DNA of 64,000 nucleotides from Aquabacterium sp. A7-Y (GTDB lineage Bacteria; Pseudomonadota; Gammaproteobacteria; Burkholderiales; Burkholderiaceae_C), in contig NZ_JAPFBW010000025.1 of NCBI RefSeq assembly GCF_026153205.1, positions 1 to 64,000 of the forward strand. The letters are read 5' to 3'. Positions 8,690-19,777 of this stretch are shown here, one piece after another. The notes beneath the pieces were generated by a model that saw only the letters and a list, made by a program, of their open reading frames with translations, was not told the origin of the DNA and made no database searches. Positions within the stretch are counted from its first letter, which is position 1. Every line of letters starts with the position of its first letter. Made by a program: the position numbers and the translations under genes.

Positions 8690-9511
8690 ATGCCTACCAG
8701 AACCGTATTTTTCGTCTCCGACGGCACCGGCATCACGGCCGAGACCTTCGGAAACTCCATCCTCAAGCAGTTCGCGATCCAGCCGCGGCATGTACGGATG
8801 CCTTTCATCGACTCGACCGAAAAGGCCGAGCAGGCGGTCGACAAGATCAACCGCACCGCCGAAGCCGAAGGCCGCAAGCCCATCGTGTTCACCACCCTGG
8901 TCGACGAGGAGGTGCTGTCGGTCGTCAAGGCCGGCTGCCAGGGGCTGGTGCTGGACATGTTCATGACCTTCGTCGAGCCGCTGGAGCTCGAGTTCGGCAT
9001 GAAGTCCAACCACCGCGTCGGGCGCTTCTCGGACATCGCCAAGAGCCAGGAGTACCACAACCGCATCGAGGCGATCAATTTCTCGCTGGCGCACGACGAC
9101 GGCCAGTCGGCCAAGAACCTGGAGCAGGCGGACGTCATCCTCGTCGGCGTGAGCCGCAGCGGCAAGACACCGACCTCGCTGTATCTCGCGATGCAGCACG
9201 GCGTGAAGGCCGCCAACTACCCGCTGATCCCGGAGGACTTCGAGCGCGACTGCCTGCCCTCCTCGCTGGCGCCGCACAAGGGCAAGTGTTTCGGGCTGAC
9301 GATCGCGCCGGACCGGCTCGCCGAGATCCGCAACGAGCGGCGCCCCGGCAGCAAGTACGCGAGCCTGGAGAACTGCCGTTATGAAGTTGCCGCTGCGGAG
9401 TCCCTGATGCGCCGCGAGGGCATCTCCTGGCTGTCCTCGACGCACAAGTCCATCGAGGAGATCGCGACCACCATCCTGCGCGACATCCGGCCGGACCGGC
9501 TGATCTACTGA
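8690..9511 (+). CDS. ppsR: PEP synthase regulatory protein (bifunctional kinase/pyrophosphorylase)
   Basis: PpsR inactivates PEP synthase by ADP-dependent phosphorylation of a Thr next to the catalytic His. It restores activity by phosphate-dependent removal. The 273-residue protein begins [19 protein letters not shown], carries the P-loop GVSRSGKT at 153-160 and belongs to the DUF299 family. It is transcribed away from ppsA across a 223-base gap, so enzyme and regulator share a control region. Its stop overlaps the convergent methyltransferase stop by 7 bases. Confidence 0.95.
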   Translation: MPTRTVFFVSDGTGITAETFGNSILKQFAIQPRHVRMPFIDSTEKAEQAVDKINRTAEAEGRKPIVFTTLVDEEVLSVVKAGCQGLVLDMFMTFVEPLELEFGMKSNHRVGRFSDIAKSQEYHNRIEAINFSLAHDDGQSAKNLEQADVILVGVSRSGKTPTSLYLAMQHGVKAANYPLIPEDFERDCLPSSLAPHKGKCFGLTIAPDRLAEIRNERRPGSKYASLENCRYEVAAAESLMRREGISWLSSTHKSIEEIATTILRDIRPDRLIY

Positions 9512-10290
9512 GCGCCCCCGGCCAGCCGCTGGCGCAGCGACTCGTAGAGGCAGACCGCGGCAGCAGCCGCCACGTTGAGCGATTCCTCGCCGCCCGGCTG
9601 GGGGATGCGCAGCACCTGGGCGCAGCGCGAGAGCAGCGCCGCATCGACGCCCTGCCCTTCGTGCCCCAGCACCCAGGCGCAGGGCCAGGGCAGCGGCGTG
9701 GCGTGCAGCTCGGCCTCGGTGTGCGAGCTGGTGCCCAGCAGCGGCAGCGCCAGCGTGTCGAGCTGGGCCGGCTCGGCGGTCTCGACGATGTGCAGCGCGA
9801 AATGCGCCCCCATGCCGGCCCTGAGCACCTTGGGCGACCACAGGCCGGCAGTGCCGCGCAGCGCGATCACCTGCTCGACCCCGAGCGCGGCGGCACTGCG
9901 CAGCACCGAGCCCACATTGCCGGCATCCTGCAGGCGGTCGAGCACCACGCTCGCGACGCCGGGCCTGACGGGCACCGGCCCGGACCACGGCAGCAAGAAG
10001 CCGCAGCCGGTGGGCGATTCCAGGCCGCTGACCCCCTTGAACAAGGCGTCCGGCACGACACTGACGGCCGGAGCGTGCTGGGCCAGGCGGCGCAGCGCCG
10101 GCTGCTGCCAGGCGGTTTCAGACAAGACCGCCTGCGCCACCGGCACGCCGCGCACCACGCAGGCGCCGCAGAGGTGGTCGCCCTCGACCCAGATCTCGCC
10201 CAGCTTGCGGTAGGCGCCGGGGTCCTGCGCGAGCTTGCGCAGGCGCACCAGCAGCGGGTTGTCGCGTGAGCTGATCAGCCGCGGCTGCAT
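9505..10290 (-). CDS. TrmH/SpoU-family RNA 2'-O-methyltransferase
   Basis: This is a SAM-dependent RNA ribose methyltransferase with the SPOUT knot. The 261-residue protein has an N-terminal RNA-binding part ([22 protein letters not shown]). The three SpoU motifs are [28 protein letters not shown] and [18 protein letters not shown]. The architecture resembles RlmB and TsnR-like enzymes, but the exact target nucleotide cannot be told from sequence. The ATG shares one base with the rnhB stop (TGATG), so it is the last gene of the lpx cluster and is translationally coupled. Confidence 0.9.
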   Translation of the reverse strand: MQPRLISSRDNPLLVRLRKLAQDPGAYRKLGEIWVEGDHLCGACVVRGVPVAQAVLSETAWQQPALRRLAQHAPAVSVVPDALFKGVSGLESPTGCGFLLPWSGPVPVRPGVASVVLDRLQDAGNVGSVLRSAAALGVEQVIALRGTAGLWSPKVLRAGMGAHFALHIVETAEPAQLDTLALPLLGTSSHTEAELHATPLPWPCAWVLGHEGQGVDAALLSRCAQVLRIPQPGGEESLNVAAAAAVCLYESLRQRLAGGAQ

Positions 10291-10913
10291 CAGGCGGCGT
10301 CCAGCGCCGCGCGCACCGGGGCGAAGCTGCGCCGGTGCACGACGCAGGCGCCATGGGTGCGCAGCGCCGCCAGGTGCTCGGGGGTCGGATAGCCCTTGTG
10401 GACCGCGAAGCCGTACTGCGGGTGCAGCTCGTGCAGCTGCAGGCAGAGCCGGTCGCGGTGCACCTTGGCGAGGATGGAGGCGGCCGAGATGGCGGGCACC
10501 TTGGCGTCGCCCTGCACGATGGCTTCGGCCGCCACCTTCAGCACCGGCAGGCGGTTGCCGTCCACCAGCACCTTGGCGGGCTTCAGGCGCAGGCCTTCCA
10601 CCGCGCGGCGCATCGCCAGCATCGTCGCATGCAGGATGTTGAGGCTGTCGATTTCCTCGACGCTGGCCTCGGCGATGGAACAGCACAGCGCCTTGGCGCG
10701 GATCTCGTCGAACAGGCGCTCGCGGGTGCGCTCGGTGAGCTGCTTGGAATCGGCCAGGCCCTCGATGGGCTGCGTCTCGTCCAGAATCACCGCGGCCGCG
10801 ACCACCGGGCCGGCCAGCGGGCCGCGGCCGGCTTCGTCGACGCCGGCCAGCAGGCCCTGGATGTCCCAGCTCAGCGGCAGCTGTTCAACGGTGGAGGACT
10901 TTCGCGATCGCAT
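10290..10913 (-). CDS. rnhB: Ribonuclease HII
   Basis: RNase HII cuts the RNA strand of RNA-DNA hybrids and removes single misinserted ribonucleotides. The product is about 207 residues and has the family signature [21 protein letters not shown] with the catalytic Asp-Glu pair. [18 protein letters not shown] and [14 protein letters not shown] follow. The start is taken as the ATG at 10913, inside the 3' end of lpxB (29-base overlap); no ATG or GTG lies nearer the conserved core. The lpxB-rnhB order is conserved widely in proteobacteria. Confidence 0.93.
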   Translation of the reverse strand: MRSRKSSTVEQLPLSWDIQGLLAGVDEAGRGPLAGPVVAAAVILDETQPIEGLADSKQLTERTRERLFDEIRAKALCCSIAEASVEEIDSLNILHATMLAMRRAVEGLRLKPAKVLVDGNRLPVLKVAAEAIVQGDAKVPAISAASILAKVHRDRLCLQLHELHPQYGFAVHKGYPTPEHLAALRTHGACVVHRRSFAPVRAALDAA

Positions 10914-12051
10914 CGGTGGCGGCCTGCGCCGTGTTGCGGCGCAGACGGTGGTGCAGTTCGAGGAAACGCTGCTCGACGGCACGGCAGCGCGCCGGGTCGT
11001 CGAGCCAGCCCAGCACGGCATCGGCCAGCGCGGCAGGCCTCGCATGGTGCTGCAGCAGCTCCGGCACGACCGTGTCTTCGCAGAGGATGTTGGGCAGGCC
11101 CACCCACGGCAGGTAGCCCATGCGCTTCATCATCTGCCAGCTCAGCCAGTGCATGTTGTAGGTGATGACCATCGGCCGCTTGAACAGCGCCGCCTCCAGC
11201 GTGGCGGTGCCGCTGGCCACCAGGGTGACATCGCAGGCCGCCAGCACCTCGTGCGAGCGGCCCTCCACCAGGGTGACCTCGACCTGCGAAGCATACTGCG
11301 CGACGCTCGGCTCGACCAGCGGGCGCAGCCCGGGCACGACCGGCAGCACGAAGCGCAGCCCGGCGCGGCGCCGCTGCAGCTCGGCGGCGGCGGCGATCAT
11401 GCCCGGCGCGATGTAGTGGACCTCGCTGCGGCGACTGCCGGGCAGCAGCGCCACGACAGTGTCGGACGGCTGCAAGCCGAGCGCGGCGCGCGCCTCCGAG
11501 CGCGGCACCTCCAAGGGGATGGCATCGGCCAGCGGGTGGCCGACATAGCTCGCGGCGATGCCGTGGCCCTCCAGCAGGGCTGGCTCGAAGGGGAAAACGC
11601 ACAGCACGTGATCGGCCGCGCGGCGGATCTTCTCGACCCGCTTGCCACGCCAGGCCCAGATCGAGGGGCAGACGAAGTGCACGGTCGGGATGCCGGCGGC
11701 GCGCAGGCGCTCTTCCAGCCCGAGGTTGAAGTCCGGCGCGTCGACACCGATGAAGGCGTCCGGACGCTCTCGCAGCAGGCGGTCGCCAAGTTGGCGGCGG
11801 ATGCCGGCAATCTCACGGTAGTGGCGCAGCACCTCGGCGTATCCGCGCACCGCCAGCTTCTCGTGCGGCCACCAGGCCTCGAAGCCATGGCCGGCCATGC
11901 GGGGGCCGCCGATGCCCTGCGCGACGAGCCCCGGCCAACGCGCCCGCAGGCCGCCCATCAGCAGGCCCGCGAGCAGGTCGCCGGAGGTTTCGCCGGCCAC
12001 CATGGCCAGGCGGGGATCGAGGGCAGCCGCCACCGGGCGATCAGCGGACAA
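10885..12051 (-). CDS. lpxB: Lipid-A-disaccharide synthase
   Basis: LpxB joins UDP-2,3-diacylglucosamine and lipid X into the tetraacyl disaccharide of lipid A at the inner membrane. The 388-residue protein has the GT19 fold with [16 protein letters not shown] near the N-terminus. [30 protein letters not shown] and LPGSRRSEV follow. The ATG overlaps the lpxA stop region by 11 bases and the 3' end overlaps rnhB. Length is typical. Confidence 0.96.
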   Translation of the reverse strand: MSADRPVAAALDPRLAMVAGETSGDLLAGLLMGGLRARWPGLVAQGIGGPRMAGHGFEAWWPHEKLAVRGYAEVLRHYREIAGIRRQLGDRLLRERPDAFIGVDAPDFNLGLEERLRAAGIPTVHFVCPSIWAWRGKRVEKIRRAADHVLCVFPFEPALLEGHGIAASYVGHPLADAIPLEVPRSEARAALGLQPSDTVVALLPGSRRSEVHYIAPGMIAAAAELQRRRAGLRFVLPVVPGLRPLVEPSVAQYASQVEVTLVEGRSHEVLAACDVTLVASGTATLEAALFKRPMVITYNMHWLSWQMMKRMGYLPWVGLPNILCEDTVVPELLQHHARPAALADAVLGWLDDPARCRAVEQRFLELHHRLRRNTAQAATDAIAKVLHR

Positions 12052-12829
12052 TGCCGCGCGTGGAAGCTTCCAGGAAGGCCGACATCAGCGCGATGTCGGC
12101 CTCGGCCTCGGGAAACTCGGCGCCCACCGCGGCGATGCGCTGCTTCGCGTCTTCCAGCGTGAGGCTCTGGCGGTAGAGCAGGCGGTACATCTGCTTCACG
12201 GCGGCCAGGCGCTGCGGCGTGAAGCCGCGGCGGCGCAGGCCCTCGGTATTGAGGCCGGCCGCCTGGGCAGTGTCCCCGTCGGCCATCACGAAGGGCGGCA
12301 GATCCTGCACCAGCACGCTGCCGACCGCGGTCATCGCATGCGCCCCGATGCGGACGAACTGGTGCACACCCGTCATGCCGCCCAGGGTCACCCAGTCGCC
12401 CAGCACCACGTGGCCGCCCAGCTGGGTGCCGTTGGCGATGGTCACGTGGTTGCCGACGTGGCAGTCGTGCGCGATGTGCACGTAGGCCATGATCCAGTTG
12501 TCGTTGCCGACACCGGTCAACCCGCCGTCTTGCACCGTGCCGAGGTTCAGCGTGCAGCACTCGCGGATGGTGTTGCGGTCGCCGATGCGCAGCTCGGTCG
12601 GCTCGCCCGCGTACTTCTTGTCCTGGGGCACTGCGCCGAGGGAGGCGAACTGGAAGATGCGGTTGTCGCGACCGATCGTGGTGTGGCCCTCGATCACCGC
12701 ATGCGGCCCCACCGTCGTGCCCTCGTCGATGCGGACATGAGGCCCGATCACGGCATAGGGGCCGATGCTGACGGAAGCGGCCAGCTCGGCTTTGGGATCG
12801 ACGATCGCGGTCGGATGGATGGTGGCCAT
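12041..12829 (-). CDS. lpxA: UDP-N-acetylglucosamine O-acyltransferase
   Basis: LpxA adds the first 3-hydroxyacyl chain to UDP-GlcNAc using acyl-ACP, the first step of lipid A synthesis. The 262-residue product is a left-handed beta helix with hexapeptide repeats ([26 protein letters not shown] and others). It has the conserved [18 protein letters not shown] stretch and a C-terminal helical domain ([22 protein letters not shown]). It lies between fabZ and lpxB, as is usual. Confidence 0.97.
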   Translation of the reverse strand: MATIHPTAIVDPKAELAASVSIGPYAVIGPHVRIDEGTTVGPHAVIEGHTTIGRDNRIFQFASLGAVPQDKKYAGEPTELRIGDRNTIRECCTLNLGTVQDGGLTGVGNDNWIMAYVHIAHDCHVGNHVTIANGTQLGGHVVLGDWVTLGGMTGVHQFVRIGAHAMTAVGSVLVQDLPPFVMADGDTAQAAGLNTEGLRRRGFTPQRLAAVKQMYRLLYRQSLTLEDAKQRIAAVGAEFPEAEADIALMSAFLEASTRGIVR

Positions 12830-12839
12830 GGACGCTCCC

Positions 12840-13286
12840 TCAGTCCTCGATGATGCGCATCGTGCACATCAGCTCGGCTTCCACGGCCAGCTCACCGTCC
12901 ACGCTGGCCCGTGCCTTGAACTTGTAGATGCCGCCGCGGGCACGGTCGAGCTCGACGTCCAGGATCAGCTGGTCGCCCGGCTCCACCACGCGCTTGAAGC
13001 GCGCGCCGTCGATACCAACGAAGTAGTAGACGGCCCGCGGGTCGAGGTCGCCGCCGTCGCCGGCGAAGGACAGCAGCGCCGAGGTCTGCGCCAGCGCTTC
13101 GAGCATCAGCACGCCCGGCATCACCGGGCGACTCGGGAAGTGCCCCATGAAAAACGGCTCGTTGATCGTGACGTTCTTGAGCGCCTTGACCCGTTTGCCG
13201 GGTTCGACCTCCAGCACCCGGTCCACGAGCAGGATGGGATAGCGGTGCGGGAGCTTCTTGAGAATCTGGTGAATATCCATGGTCAT
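12840..13286 (-). CDS. fabZ: 3-hydroxyacyl-ACP dehydratase FabZ
   Basis: FabZ dehydrates 3-hydroxyacyl-ACP in fatty-acid elongation and competes with LpxA/LpxD for hydroxyacyl chains. The 148-residue hot-dog-fold protein has the catalytic motif [20 protein letters not shown] (His plus downstream Glu). [12 protein letters not shown] lies near the N-terminus. The start ATG at 13286 overlaps the lpxD stop (ATGA), which decides it over the second ATG two codons later. It sits between lpxD and lpxA. Confidence 0.97.
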   Translation of the reverse strand: MTMDIHQILKKLPHRYPILLVDRVLEVEPGKRVKALKNVTINEPFFMGHFPSRPVMPGVLMLEALAQTSALLSFAGDGGDLDPRAVYYFVGIDGARFKRVVEPGDQLILDVELDRARGGIYKFKARASVDGELAVEAELMCTMRIIED

Positions 13287-14377
13287 GGCGCAAATTTCTT
13301 TTCCAGCGTGCGCAGGCGCTCGCGCAGGCCGTGCAGCTGACGCAGGGTCGCCGCGTTTTTCTCCCAGGACTTATTGTCGTCGATGGGGAAGACGCCGCTG
13401 TACAGCCCGGGCTGCAGGATGGAGCGGGTCACCAGCGACATTGACGAGATGTGCACGTGGTCGGCCAGGGTCAGGTGGCCGAGGATGCCGGCCCCGCCAC
13501 CCACCGTGCAGTGGGCGCCAATGCGCGCGCTGCCCGCCACGCCGACGCAGCCGGCCATCGCGGTGTGCGCGCCGATGTGCACGTTGTGCGCGATCTGCAC
13601 CAGGTTGTCGAGCTTGACGCCGTCCTCGATCACGGTGTCATCCAGGGCGCCGCGGTCGATGCAGCTGTTGGCGCCGATCTCGACGTCGTCGCCGATGCGC
13701 ACCACGCCCAGCTGCTCGATCTTGACCCACTCGCCCTGGTGGGGCGCGAAGCCGAAGCCGTCGGCACCGATCACGACGCCGGAGTGCAGGATGCCACGCG
13801 CGCCGATGCTGCAGCCGTGCAGCAGGCTCACACGCGGCGCGAGCCGCGTGCCGGCGCCGATGCGGGCGCCCTGCCCCACCACGCTGTGCGAGCCGATCAC
13901 CGCGCCGTCGCCGATGACGGCCCCCTCCTCGACCACGACAAAGGCCTCGATGCGCACGCCCTCGCCGATCTGGGCGCCGGGCGCGACGCAGGCCGAGGGG
14001 TGGATGCCCGGCTCGGCCGCGGGCCGCACCCGGCGCGCCCACCACTGCGTCAGGTGCGCGAAGTAGAGATAGGGGTCGGCCGTGACGATGGCAGCACCAC
14101 GGGCGACCGCGGCCTCGCGCATGGCCGGCGCGACGATCACGCAGCCGGCCGCCGTGGTGGCGAGCTGCGACTGGTACTTGGGATGCGAAAGAAAACTGAG
14201 GGTCGAAGGCGTCGCGCCCTCGAGCGGACCGATGCGCGAGACCAGCAGCTCGACCGGCCCGATCAGCTCGCCGCCGAGCTGCGCCGCGATCTCGCCGAGG
14301 CGCACCGGCTGGGCCGGTGCGGGGCGGGCGGCGTCTGGGCGTGCAACATCGGTCACGGCGTTGCGGTCACTTGCCAC
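13283..14377 (-). CDS. lpxD: UDP-3-O-(3-hydroxyacyl)glucosamine N-acyltransferase
   Basis: LpxD adds the N-linked acyl chain in the third step of lipid A synthesis. The product is about 364 residues. It has an N-terminal uridine-binding domain ([14 protein letters not shown] to about residue 120). A hexapeptide-repeat beta helix follows ([19 protein letters not shown] onward), with [21 protein letters not shown] and the conserved [15 protein letters not shown]. No ATG lies near the start. A GTG at 14377 overlaps the skp stop by 11 bases and a second GTG at 14356 is also possible. A short C-terminal helix ends the protein. Confidence 0.95.
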   Translation of the reverse strand: MASDRNAVTDVARPDAARPAPAQPVRLGEIAAQLGGELIGPVELLVSRIGPLEGATPSTLSFLSHPKYQSQLATTAAGCVIVAPAMREAAVARGAAIVTADPYLYFAHLTQWWARRVRPAAEPGIHPSACVAPGAQIGEGVRIEAFVVVEEGAVIGDGAVIGSHSVVGQGARIGAGTRLAPRVSLLHGCSIGARGILHSGVVIGADGFGFAPHQGEWVKIEQLGVVRIGDDVEIGANSCIDRGALDDTVIEDGVKLDNLVQIAHNVHIGAHTAMAGCVGVAGSARIGAHCTVGGGAGILGHLTLADHVHISSMSLVTRSILQPGLYSGVFPIDDNKSWEKNAATLRQLHGLRERLRTLEKKFAP

Positions 14378-14882
14378 CGTTGGCGTTGAGCGCCTTGATG
14401 ACCTTGTCGGTGATATCCACCTTGGGGCCGGCGAACACCGCTTCCTGCAGGATCAGGTCGTACTTCTCCTGCTCGAAGATCTGCTTGATGACGCGGTTGG
14501 CGCGGTCGACCACCGAGGACAGCTCCTCGTTCTTGCGCTGGTTCAGGTCTTCCTGGAACTCGCGGCGGCGGCGCTGGAAGTCGCGTTCCTGCTCGACCAG
14601 CTCGCGCTGGCGGCGCGAACGTTCGGACTCGGCCAGCGTCGGCGCCTCTTTTTCCAGCTTGTCGCCGGCGGCCTTGAGCTTGGCGGCCATGTCGGCCAGC
14701 TCCTTCTCGCGGCGCGAGAACTCCTGCTCCAGACGCGCCTGGGCGGCCTTGGCCGGCGTCGCGTCGCGCAGCACGCGGTCGCTGTTGACGTAGCCGATCT
14801 TGAGATCCTGCGCCTGCGCTCCCTGCACCGCCAACGCCATCAGGCCCGCGGAAAGCAGGGCCGTCAAAAAATTCTTCTTCAT
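14367..14882 (-). CDS. skp: Periplasmic chaperone Skp/OmpH
   Basis: Skp holds unfolded outer-membrane proteins in the periplasm on their way to the Bam complex. The 171-residue product has a clear signal peptide ([10 protein letters not shown] start, AQA cleavage near residue 24) and the [12 protein letters not shown] beta strand. A long charged coiled coil follows (about 45-135, rich in R, E, Q and K), forming the jellyfish tentacles of the family. The ATG touches the bamA stop at a single base. It lies between bamA and lpxD, the classic order. Confidence 0.94.
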   Translation of the reverse strand: MKKNFLTALLSAGLMALAVQGAQAQDLKIGYVNSDRVLRDATPAKAAQARLEQEFSRREKELADMAAKLKAAGDKLEKEAPTLAESERSRRQRELVEQERDFQRRRREFQEDLNQRKNEELSSVVDRANRVIKQIFEQEKYDLILQEAVFAGPKVDITDKVIKALNANGGK

Positions 14883-17206
14883 CAGAACGCAGTCCCAATC
14901 TGAAATTGCAGTCGCTCGATTCTATCCCCTGGCTGTTTGCGCAGCGGCACGCCGTAGGCCAGCTTGAGCGGCCCCACCGGCGAGACCCAGCTGAAGCCCA
15001 GGCCGGCCGAGGCGCGCAGGTCGCCGGCGCGGATCTTGTCGTCCTCGCCGAAGACGTTGCCAACGTCAACATAGGTGAACAGGCGCAAGGTGCGGTCGCT
15101 GCCCGAACCAGGGAAAGGCACGTAGAACTCGGTATTCAAGTTCACGCGCTTGGGGCCGCCCAGGTAGGCGCCGGTCGCGTCCACCGGGCCCAGCGAGCCC
15201 TGCTCGAAGCCGCGCACCGTGCCCAGGCCGCCGCTGTAGAAATTCTTGAAGATCGGGTAGGGTCGACCCGACAAGCCCTTGCCCCAGCCCAGTTCGGCGT
15301 TGAAGGCGAGCGTGAAGCCGCGCGCCACCGGGAGGTACTGCTGGAACTGGTAGTTGGTGCGCAGATAGCGCGAGTCGCCCACCAGGCTCATCTCGGCATT
15401 GACCCGCTGGTAGCGCCCTCGCGTCGGCACCAAAGCGCTGTCGCGGTCGTCGCGCGTCCAGCCCAGGGTCAGGGGCACGCCGACGCTCTTGGCGCCGAAC
15501 TGGCGACGGTACTCGGAATAGCTGATCGGCATGGAGCCCGAATCGCCGCGGATCTCGGTGCTCTCCGCGCCGATGCCGAAGTAGACCGTGTCGTACTCGC
15601 TGAAGGGCACGCCGAAGCGCACCGAGGCGCCCGGGGTCACCAGCTTGTAGTCGCTGCCCTGGCTGGACAGCGGCTGGGTGGTGCGGTAGTAGAAGTCCAG
15701 CGAGCGCGAGACGCCGTCGATCGTGAAATACGGATCGACCGTGCTGACCACCAGGGTGCGGTTGTAGCGGCTGGTGTTGAACTCGACGCCCAGGTAGTTG
15801 CCCGAGCCGAAGATGTTGTCCTGCTTGATCGAGGCGGTCAGCGTCAGCTTCTCGGCGCTGGAGAAGCCCGCACCGAGCAGCAGGTTGCCGGTCGGCTTCT
15901 CGACCACGTTGAGGGTCAGGTCGACCTGGTCGGTGGTGGCCGGCACTTCGTTGGTCTCGACGTTGACCTCGTTGAAGTAGCCCAGGCGGTCGACCCGGTC
16001 GCGCGACAGGCGGATCTTCTCGCCGTCGTACCAGGACGACTCGAACTGGCGGAACTCGCGCCGCACCACCTCGTCGCGGGTGCGGGTGTTGCCGGCCACG
16101 TTGATGTGGCGCACGTAGACGCGGCGCTGCGGCTCCGCCTGGAGTGCCACGGCGACGCGGCCGTTGGCACGGTCGATGTCGGTGCGCGGTTCGACCCGCG
16201 CGAAGGCATAGCCGAAGGCACCGAAACGCTCGGTGAAGGCGCGCACCGTCTCGGCCACGTCTTCGGCGCGGTAGGCCTTGCCGGGCTCGATGGTGACCAG
16301 GGACTTGAACTCGTCTTCCTTGCCGAAGTACTCGCCTTCCAGCTTCACGCCGGTCACGACATAGGGCTGGCCCTCACGCACGTTGATCGTGATCGTGATG
16401 TCCTGCTTGTCGGGCGAGATCGCGACCTGGGTCGACTCGACGGCGAACTCGAGATAGCCGCGGTTCAGGTAGAAGGAGCGCAGCTGCTCCAGGTCGGCGT
16501 TGAGCTTGGCACGCGAATAGCGGTCGCTCTTGGTGTACCAGGTCAGCCAGCCGCCGCTGGTGAGCGAGAACAAGTCCTTGAGCTCGCCCTCCGAGAAGGC
16601 CTTGTTGCCGGTGATGCGGATCTCGCGGATCTTCGCGACGCCGCCCTCGGTGACCGTGAAGGTCACGTTGACGCGGTTGCGCTCCTGCGGCGTGATGGTA
16701 GTGATGACCTCGGCGCCATAAAGGCTCTTGGCCAGGTACTGGCGCTTGAGCTCCTGCTCGGCACGGTCGATCAGCGCCTTGTCGAAGGGCCGGCCGTCGG
16801 CGATGCCGACGTCGCGCAGCGCCTTGGTCAACACCTCGTTGTCGAACTCCTTGGTGCCGACGAACTCGACATTGGAGATGATGGGCCGCTCCTGCACGAC
16901 CACCACCACCACCTTGCCCTCGACCTCGATGCGGACGTCGGAGAACAGGCCGGTGGAGAACAGCGAGCGCAGCGCAGCAGCGCCCTTCTCGTCGTTGTAG
17001 GTGTCGCCGATGCGGAAGGGCAGCGAGCCGAACACGGTGCCGGCCTCGGTGCGCTGCAGGCCCTCGACCCGGATGTCGCTGAGCGTGAAGGGCTCGACGG
17101 CCCAGGCCCAACCGGAATGGAGCGCCGCGACGACGGCGGCCGCCATCAACGAGGGGTTGCGAAAGCAGGAAGGCACGCGTGAGCGCGAGCGGGAGGAAAG
17201 CAGCAT
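14882..17206 (-). CDS. bamA: Outer membrane protein assembly factor BamA
   Basis: BamA is the beta-barrel core that folds and inserts outer-membrane proteins. The 774-residue product has a signal peptide (AWA cleavage near residue 36). Five POTRA domains (about 40-430) start with FTLSDIRVEGLQRTEAGTVF. A 16-strand barrel follows with the lid-lock motif GTVRGFEQGSLGP and SWVSPVGPLKLAYGVPL near the end. The last residue is Phe, as expected for a barrel. Neighbours rseP and skp and the distant bamB and bamD in this window complete most of the Bam pathway; bamC/E are not seen. Confidence 0.97.
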   Translation of the reverse strand: MLLSSRSRSRVPSCFRNPSLMAAAVVAALHSGWAWAVEPFTLSDIRVEGLQRTEAGTVFGSLPFRIGDTYNDEKGAAALRSLFSTGLFSDVRIEVEGKVVVVVVQERPIISNVEFVGTKEFDNEVLTKALRDVGIADGRPFDKALIDRAEQELKRQYLAKSLYGAEVITTITPQERNRVNVTFTVTEGGVAKIREIRITGNKAFSEGELKDLFSLTSGGWLTWYTKSDRYSRAKLNADLEQLRSFYLNRGYLEFAVESTQVAISPDKQDITITINVREGQPYVVTGVKLEGEYFGKEDEFKSLVTIEPGKAYRAEDVAETVRAFTERFGAFGYAFARVEPRTDIDRANGRVAVALQAEPQRRVYVRHINVAGNTRTRDEVVRREFRQFESSWYDGEKIRLSRDRVDRLGYFNEVNVETNEVPATTDQVDLTLNVVEKPTGNLLLGAGFSSAEKLTLTASIKQDNIFGSGNYLGVEFNTSRYNRTLVVSTVDPYFTIDGVSRSLDFYYRTTQPLSSQGSDYKLVTPGASVRFGVPFSEYDTVYFGIGAESTEIRGDSGSMPISYSEYRRQFGAKSVGVPLTLGWTRDDRDSALVPTRGRYQRVNAEMSLVGDSRYLRTNYQFQQYLPVARGFTLAFNAELGWGKGLSGRPYPIFKNFYSGGLGTVRGFEQGSLGPVDATGAYLGGPKRVNLNTEFYVPFPGSGSDRTLRLFTYVDVGNVFGEDDKIRAGDLRASAGLGFSWVSPVGPLKLAYGVPLRKQPGDRIERLQFQIGTAF

Positions 17207-17210
17207 GAGG

Positions 17211-18578
17211 TCAGTGCAGACCCAGGAGCCGGGCCACGTCGTTGTAGAGGGCGAGTGAGGTCATCAAGAGCATGATGGCCACGCCTGCGCGCTGTAGCCG
17301 ATCCAGCCACGCGTCGGAGATCGGCCGCCCTGTCACCCCTTCGAAAAGATAATACATCAGGTGCCCGCCATCGAGGACCGGCAGCGGCAGCAGGTTCAGG
17401 ACACCCAGGCTCACGCTCACCAGCGCGAGGAAACCGAGATAGTAGGCCAGCCCGAGGCGGGCCGACTGGCCGGCATAGTCGGCGATGGTCAGCGGGCCGC
17501 TGAGATTTTTCAGCGAGGCCTCGCCGATCAGCATCTTGCCCATCATCTTCAAGCTCAGCGCCGAAACCTCCCAGGTGCGCTGCCAGCCGTAGGCCAGGCC
17601 GTCGAGCACGCCGTAGGACACCTTCACCATCTCGGGCGGGCGCCCGACATAGGCCTCGATGCGTGCGACGCTGCGGCCTTCGACGCTGTCGATCTTCGGC
17701 GTCACCTGGAGCTCCAGCCGCTGCCCGTCGCGCTCGATCTGCCAGAGCATGGGCTGTGGCCTGCCGTCGCGCAGCGCCGCGCGGATGCGTTCGCGCAGCC
17801 GCGCGCCCTCCTCGATGACCTCACCGTCGACCTTGAGCACGCGGTCGCCGGGGCGCAGGCCCGCCTGCGCGGCCGGGCCGGTCGGGACAATCTCGCCCAT
17901 CACCGGTTCGCTGTAGGGCGCGCCGATGCCGACCTTCTGCAGCAGCTCTGCATCGACGTCCTCGGAACCCAGCCGGCTCAGGGGCAGCTCCACCCAGCGG
18001 GCATGGCTGCCGCGCGCATCGGTCACTTCGAGCGTCAGGTCGCGCCGGTCGACCATCGCATCGATCAGCACCCAGCGCAGGTCGTTGAAGGAGCGCACGG
18101 CTTGGGTGTCGTCGCCGTCCTGCCGCACCGACTGGATCCAGTCACCGGCGCGCAGGCCGGCCTGCTCGGCCATGCTGCCCCGCTGGGGCGCCCCCAGCAG
18201 CGCCTTGGGCTCGTCGGTGCCAACCCAGCCGGCGGCGGCATACAGCACGATGGCGAGGATCAGGTTCGCGGCCGGGCCCGCGGCGACGATCAGCGCGCGC
18301 GAGCGCAGCGGCTGGCGGTTGAAGGCGCGCTGCACCTCGCCGGGCGCGACCGGGCCTTCACGTTCGTCGAGCATGCGCACGTAACCGCCGAACGGCAGGG
18401 CCGAGACGACAAACTCGGTGCTGTCCGGGCTGCGCTGGCGACGCCACAGCACCTTGCCGAAGCCCACGGAGAAGCGCAGCACCTTGACGCCGCAGGCCTT
18501 CGCCATGCGGTAGTGGCCCCACTCGTGCACGACGATCAGGATCGCCAGCGTGACGAGGAAAGCAAGCAGCGTGATCAT
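17211..18578 (-). CDS. rseP: RIP metalloprotease RseP
   Basis: RseP is the inner-membrane site-2 protease that cuts anti-sigma RseA and leftover signal peptides. The 455-residue protein begins [20 protein letters not shown] with the zinc motif HEWGH at 18-22. Two PDZ domains lie in the periplasmic loop (around [12 protein letters not shown] and [21 protein letters not shown]). The second catalytic site is in [17 protein letters not shown]. The start overlaps the dxr stop (ATGA). The dxr-rseP-bamA order is conserved. Confidence 0.96.
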   Translation of the reverse strand: MITLLAFLVTLAILIVVHEWGHYRMAKACGVKVLRFSVGFGKVLWRRQRSPDSTEFVVSALPFGGYVRMLDEREGPVAPGEVQRAFNRQPLRSRALIVAAGPAANLILAIVLYAAAGWVGTDEPKALLGAPQRGSMAEQAGLRAGDWIQSVRQDGDDTQAVRSFNDLRWVLIDAMVDRRDLTLEVTDARGSHARWVELPLSRLGSEDVDAELLQKVGIGAPYSEPVMGEIVPTGPAAQAGLRPGDRVLKVDGEVIEEGARLRERIRAALRDGRPQPMLWQIERDGQRLELQVTPKIDSVEGRSVARIEAYVGRPPEMVKVSYGVLDGLAYGWQRTWEVSALSLKMMGKMLIGEASLKNLSGPLTIADYAGQSARLGLAYYLGFLALVSVSLGVLNLLPLPVLDGGHLMYYLFEGVTGRPISDAWLDRLQRAGVAIMLLMTSLALYNDVARLLGLH

Positions 18579-19777
18579 GCCCTCAACCTTTTCACCCAGT
18601 TCTGCGCACGCCGGCGGGCGGCGGCGTCCAGCTCCAGCAGCCCGTCGAGCGAGCCGGTGGCCCCGGCGGGCGGCACGAAGTCCTCGAGCGTGCCCGCGTT
18701 GACCGTGTGAATCTGGTCGAAGCGGATGGTTCCGGCCAGGAAGGCGGCCACCGCCTCCTCGTTGGCCGCATTGAGCACCGCGGTGCTGCCCGGCGCGGCC
18801 TTCAAGGTCTCCCAGGCGAGCTGCAGCCCGGGGAAACGGGTGGCGTCGGGCGCCTCGAAGGTCAATGCGGACAGCTTGAGAAAGTCCAGCGGCGCCGCGC
18901 CGGACTCGATGCGCTCGGGCCAGGACAGGCCGCAGGCGATCGGCACCCGCATGTCCGGCGTGCCGAGCTGGGCCAGCACCGAGGTGTCGCGACACACCAC
19001 CATCGAGTGGATGATGCTCTGCGGGTGGACCACGACCTCGATCTGCTCGGGAGCGAGCTGGAACAGCCAGCGCGCCTCGATCACCTCGAGGGCCTTGTTC
19101 ATCATGGTCGCCGAATCGACCGAGATCTTGCGGCCCATCACCCAGTTGGGATGGGCGCAGGCCTGCGCCGGCGTCACGTCGCGCAAGGTGGCCGGGTCGC
19201 GCTGGCGGAAGGGGCCGCCGGACGCGGTCAGCACGATGCGGGCGATGTGGGCGGGCCAGCTTGCGCGGTCGAGCGGCAGGCACTGGAAGATGGCCGAGTG
19301 CTCGCTGTCGATCGGCAGCAGCTGCGCCCCACCCTGCTGCACGGCCTGCATGAACAGGGCTCCGCCGACCACCAGGGCTTCCTTGTTGGCCAGCAGCAGG
19401 CGCTTGCCGGCGCGTGCGGCGGCCAGACAGGGCGCCAGGCCCGCGGCGCCGACGATGGCGGCCATCACGCAGTCCACCTCGGGATGCGCGGCGATCTCGA
19501 CCAGCCCGCTCGGTCCGGCCAGCACCTCGGTGGTGCAGTCCTCGGCGCGCAGGCGCTCGCGCAGCCGGCCGGCGGCAGCCGCATCCGACATCACGGCGTA
19601 GGCGGGGCGCCACTGCAGACATTGGGCCAGCAACTCGTCGACACGCTGGTGGGCCGTCAGCGCGAACACCCGGTAGCGGTCGGGATGGCGGGCGATGACG
19701 TCCAGGGTGCTGGTGCCGACCGAGCCGGTCGAGCCCAGGATGCACACCTGCTGCATCGACGATGTGGCAGGAGGCAT
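18575..19777 (-). CDS. dxr: 1-deoxy-D-xylulose 5-phosphate reductoisomerase
   Basis: Dxr converts DXP to MEP, the committed step of the non-mevalonate isoprenoid route. The 400-residue product has the NADPH-binding [16 protein letters not shown] near the N-terminus. [12 protein letters not shown], the metal-site [10 protein letters not shown] and [21 protein letters not shown] follow. The ATG at 19777 overlaps the cdsA stop (ATGA), which favours it over the ATG seven codons later. ispG of the same pathway lies at 44131. Confidence 0.96.
   Translation of the reverse strand: MPPATSSMQQVCILGSTGSVGTSTLDVIARHPDRYRVFALTAHQRVDELLAQCLQWRPAYAVMSDAAAAGRLRERLRAEDCTTEVLAGPSGLVEIAAHPEVDCVMAAIVGAAGLAPCLAAARAGKRLLLANKEALVVGGALFMQAVQQGGAQLLPIDSEHSAIFQCLPLDRASWPAHIARIVLTASGGPFRQRDPATLRDVTPAQACAHPNWVMGRKISVDSATMMNKALEVIEARWLFQLAPEQIEVVVHPQSIIHSMVVCRDTSVLAQLGTPDMRVPIACGLSWPERIESGAAPLDFLKLSALTFEAPDATRFPGLQLAWETLKAAPGSTAVLNAANEEAVAAFLAGTIRFDQIHTVNAGTLEDFVPPAGATGSLDGLLELDAAARRRAQNWVKRLRA

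Noticed and set aside
14906-17182. Open frame of 758 codons on the plus strand opposite bamA
   Set aside because: Antisense shadow; the opposite strand encodes a complete BamA with POTRA and barrel motifs.
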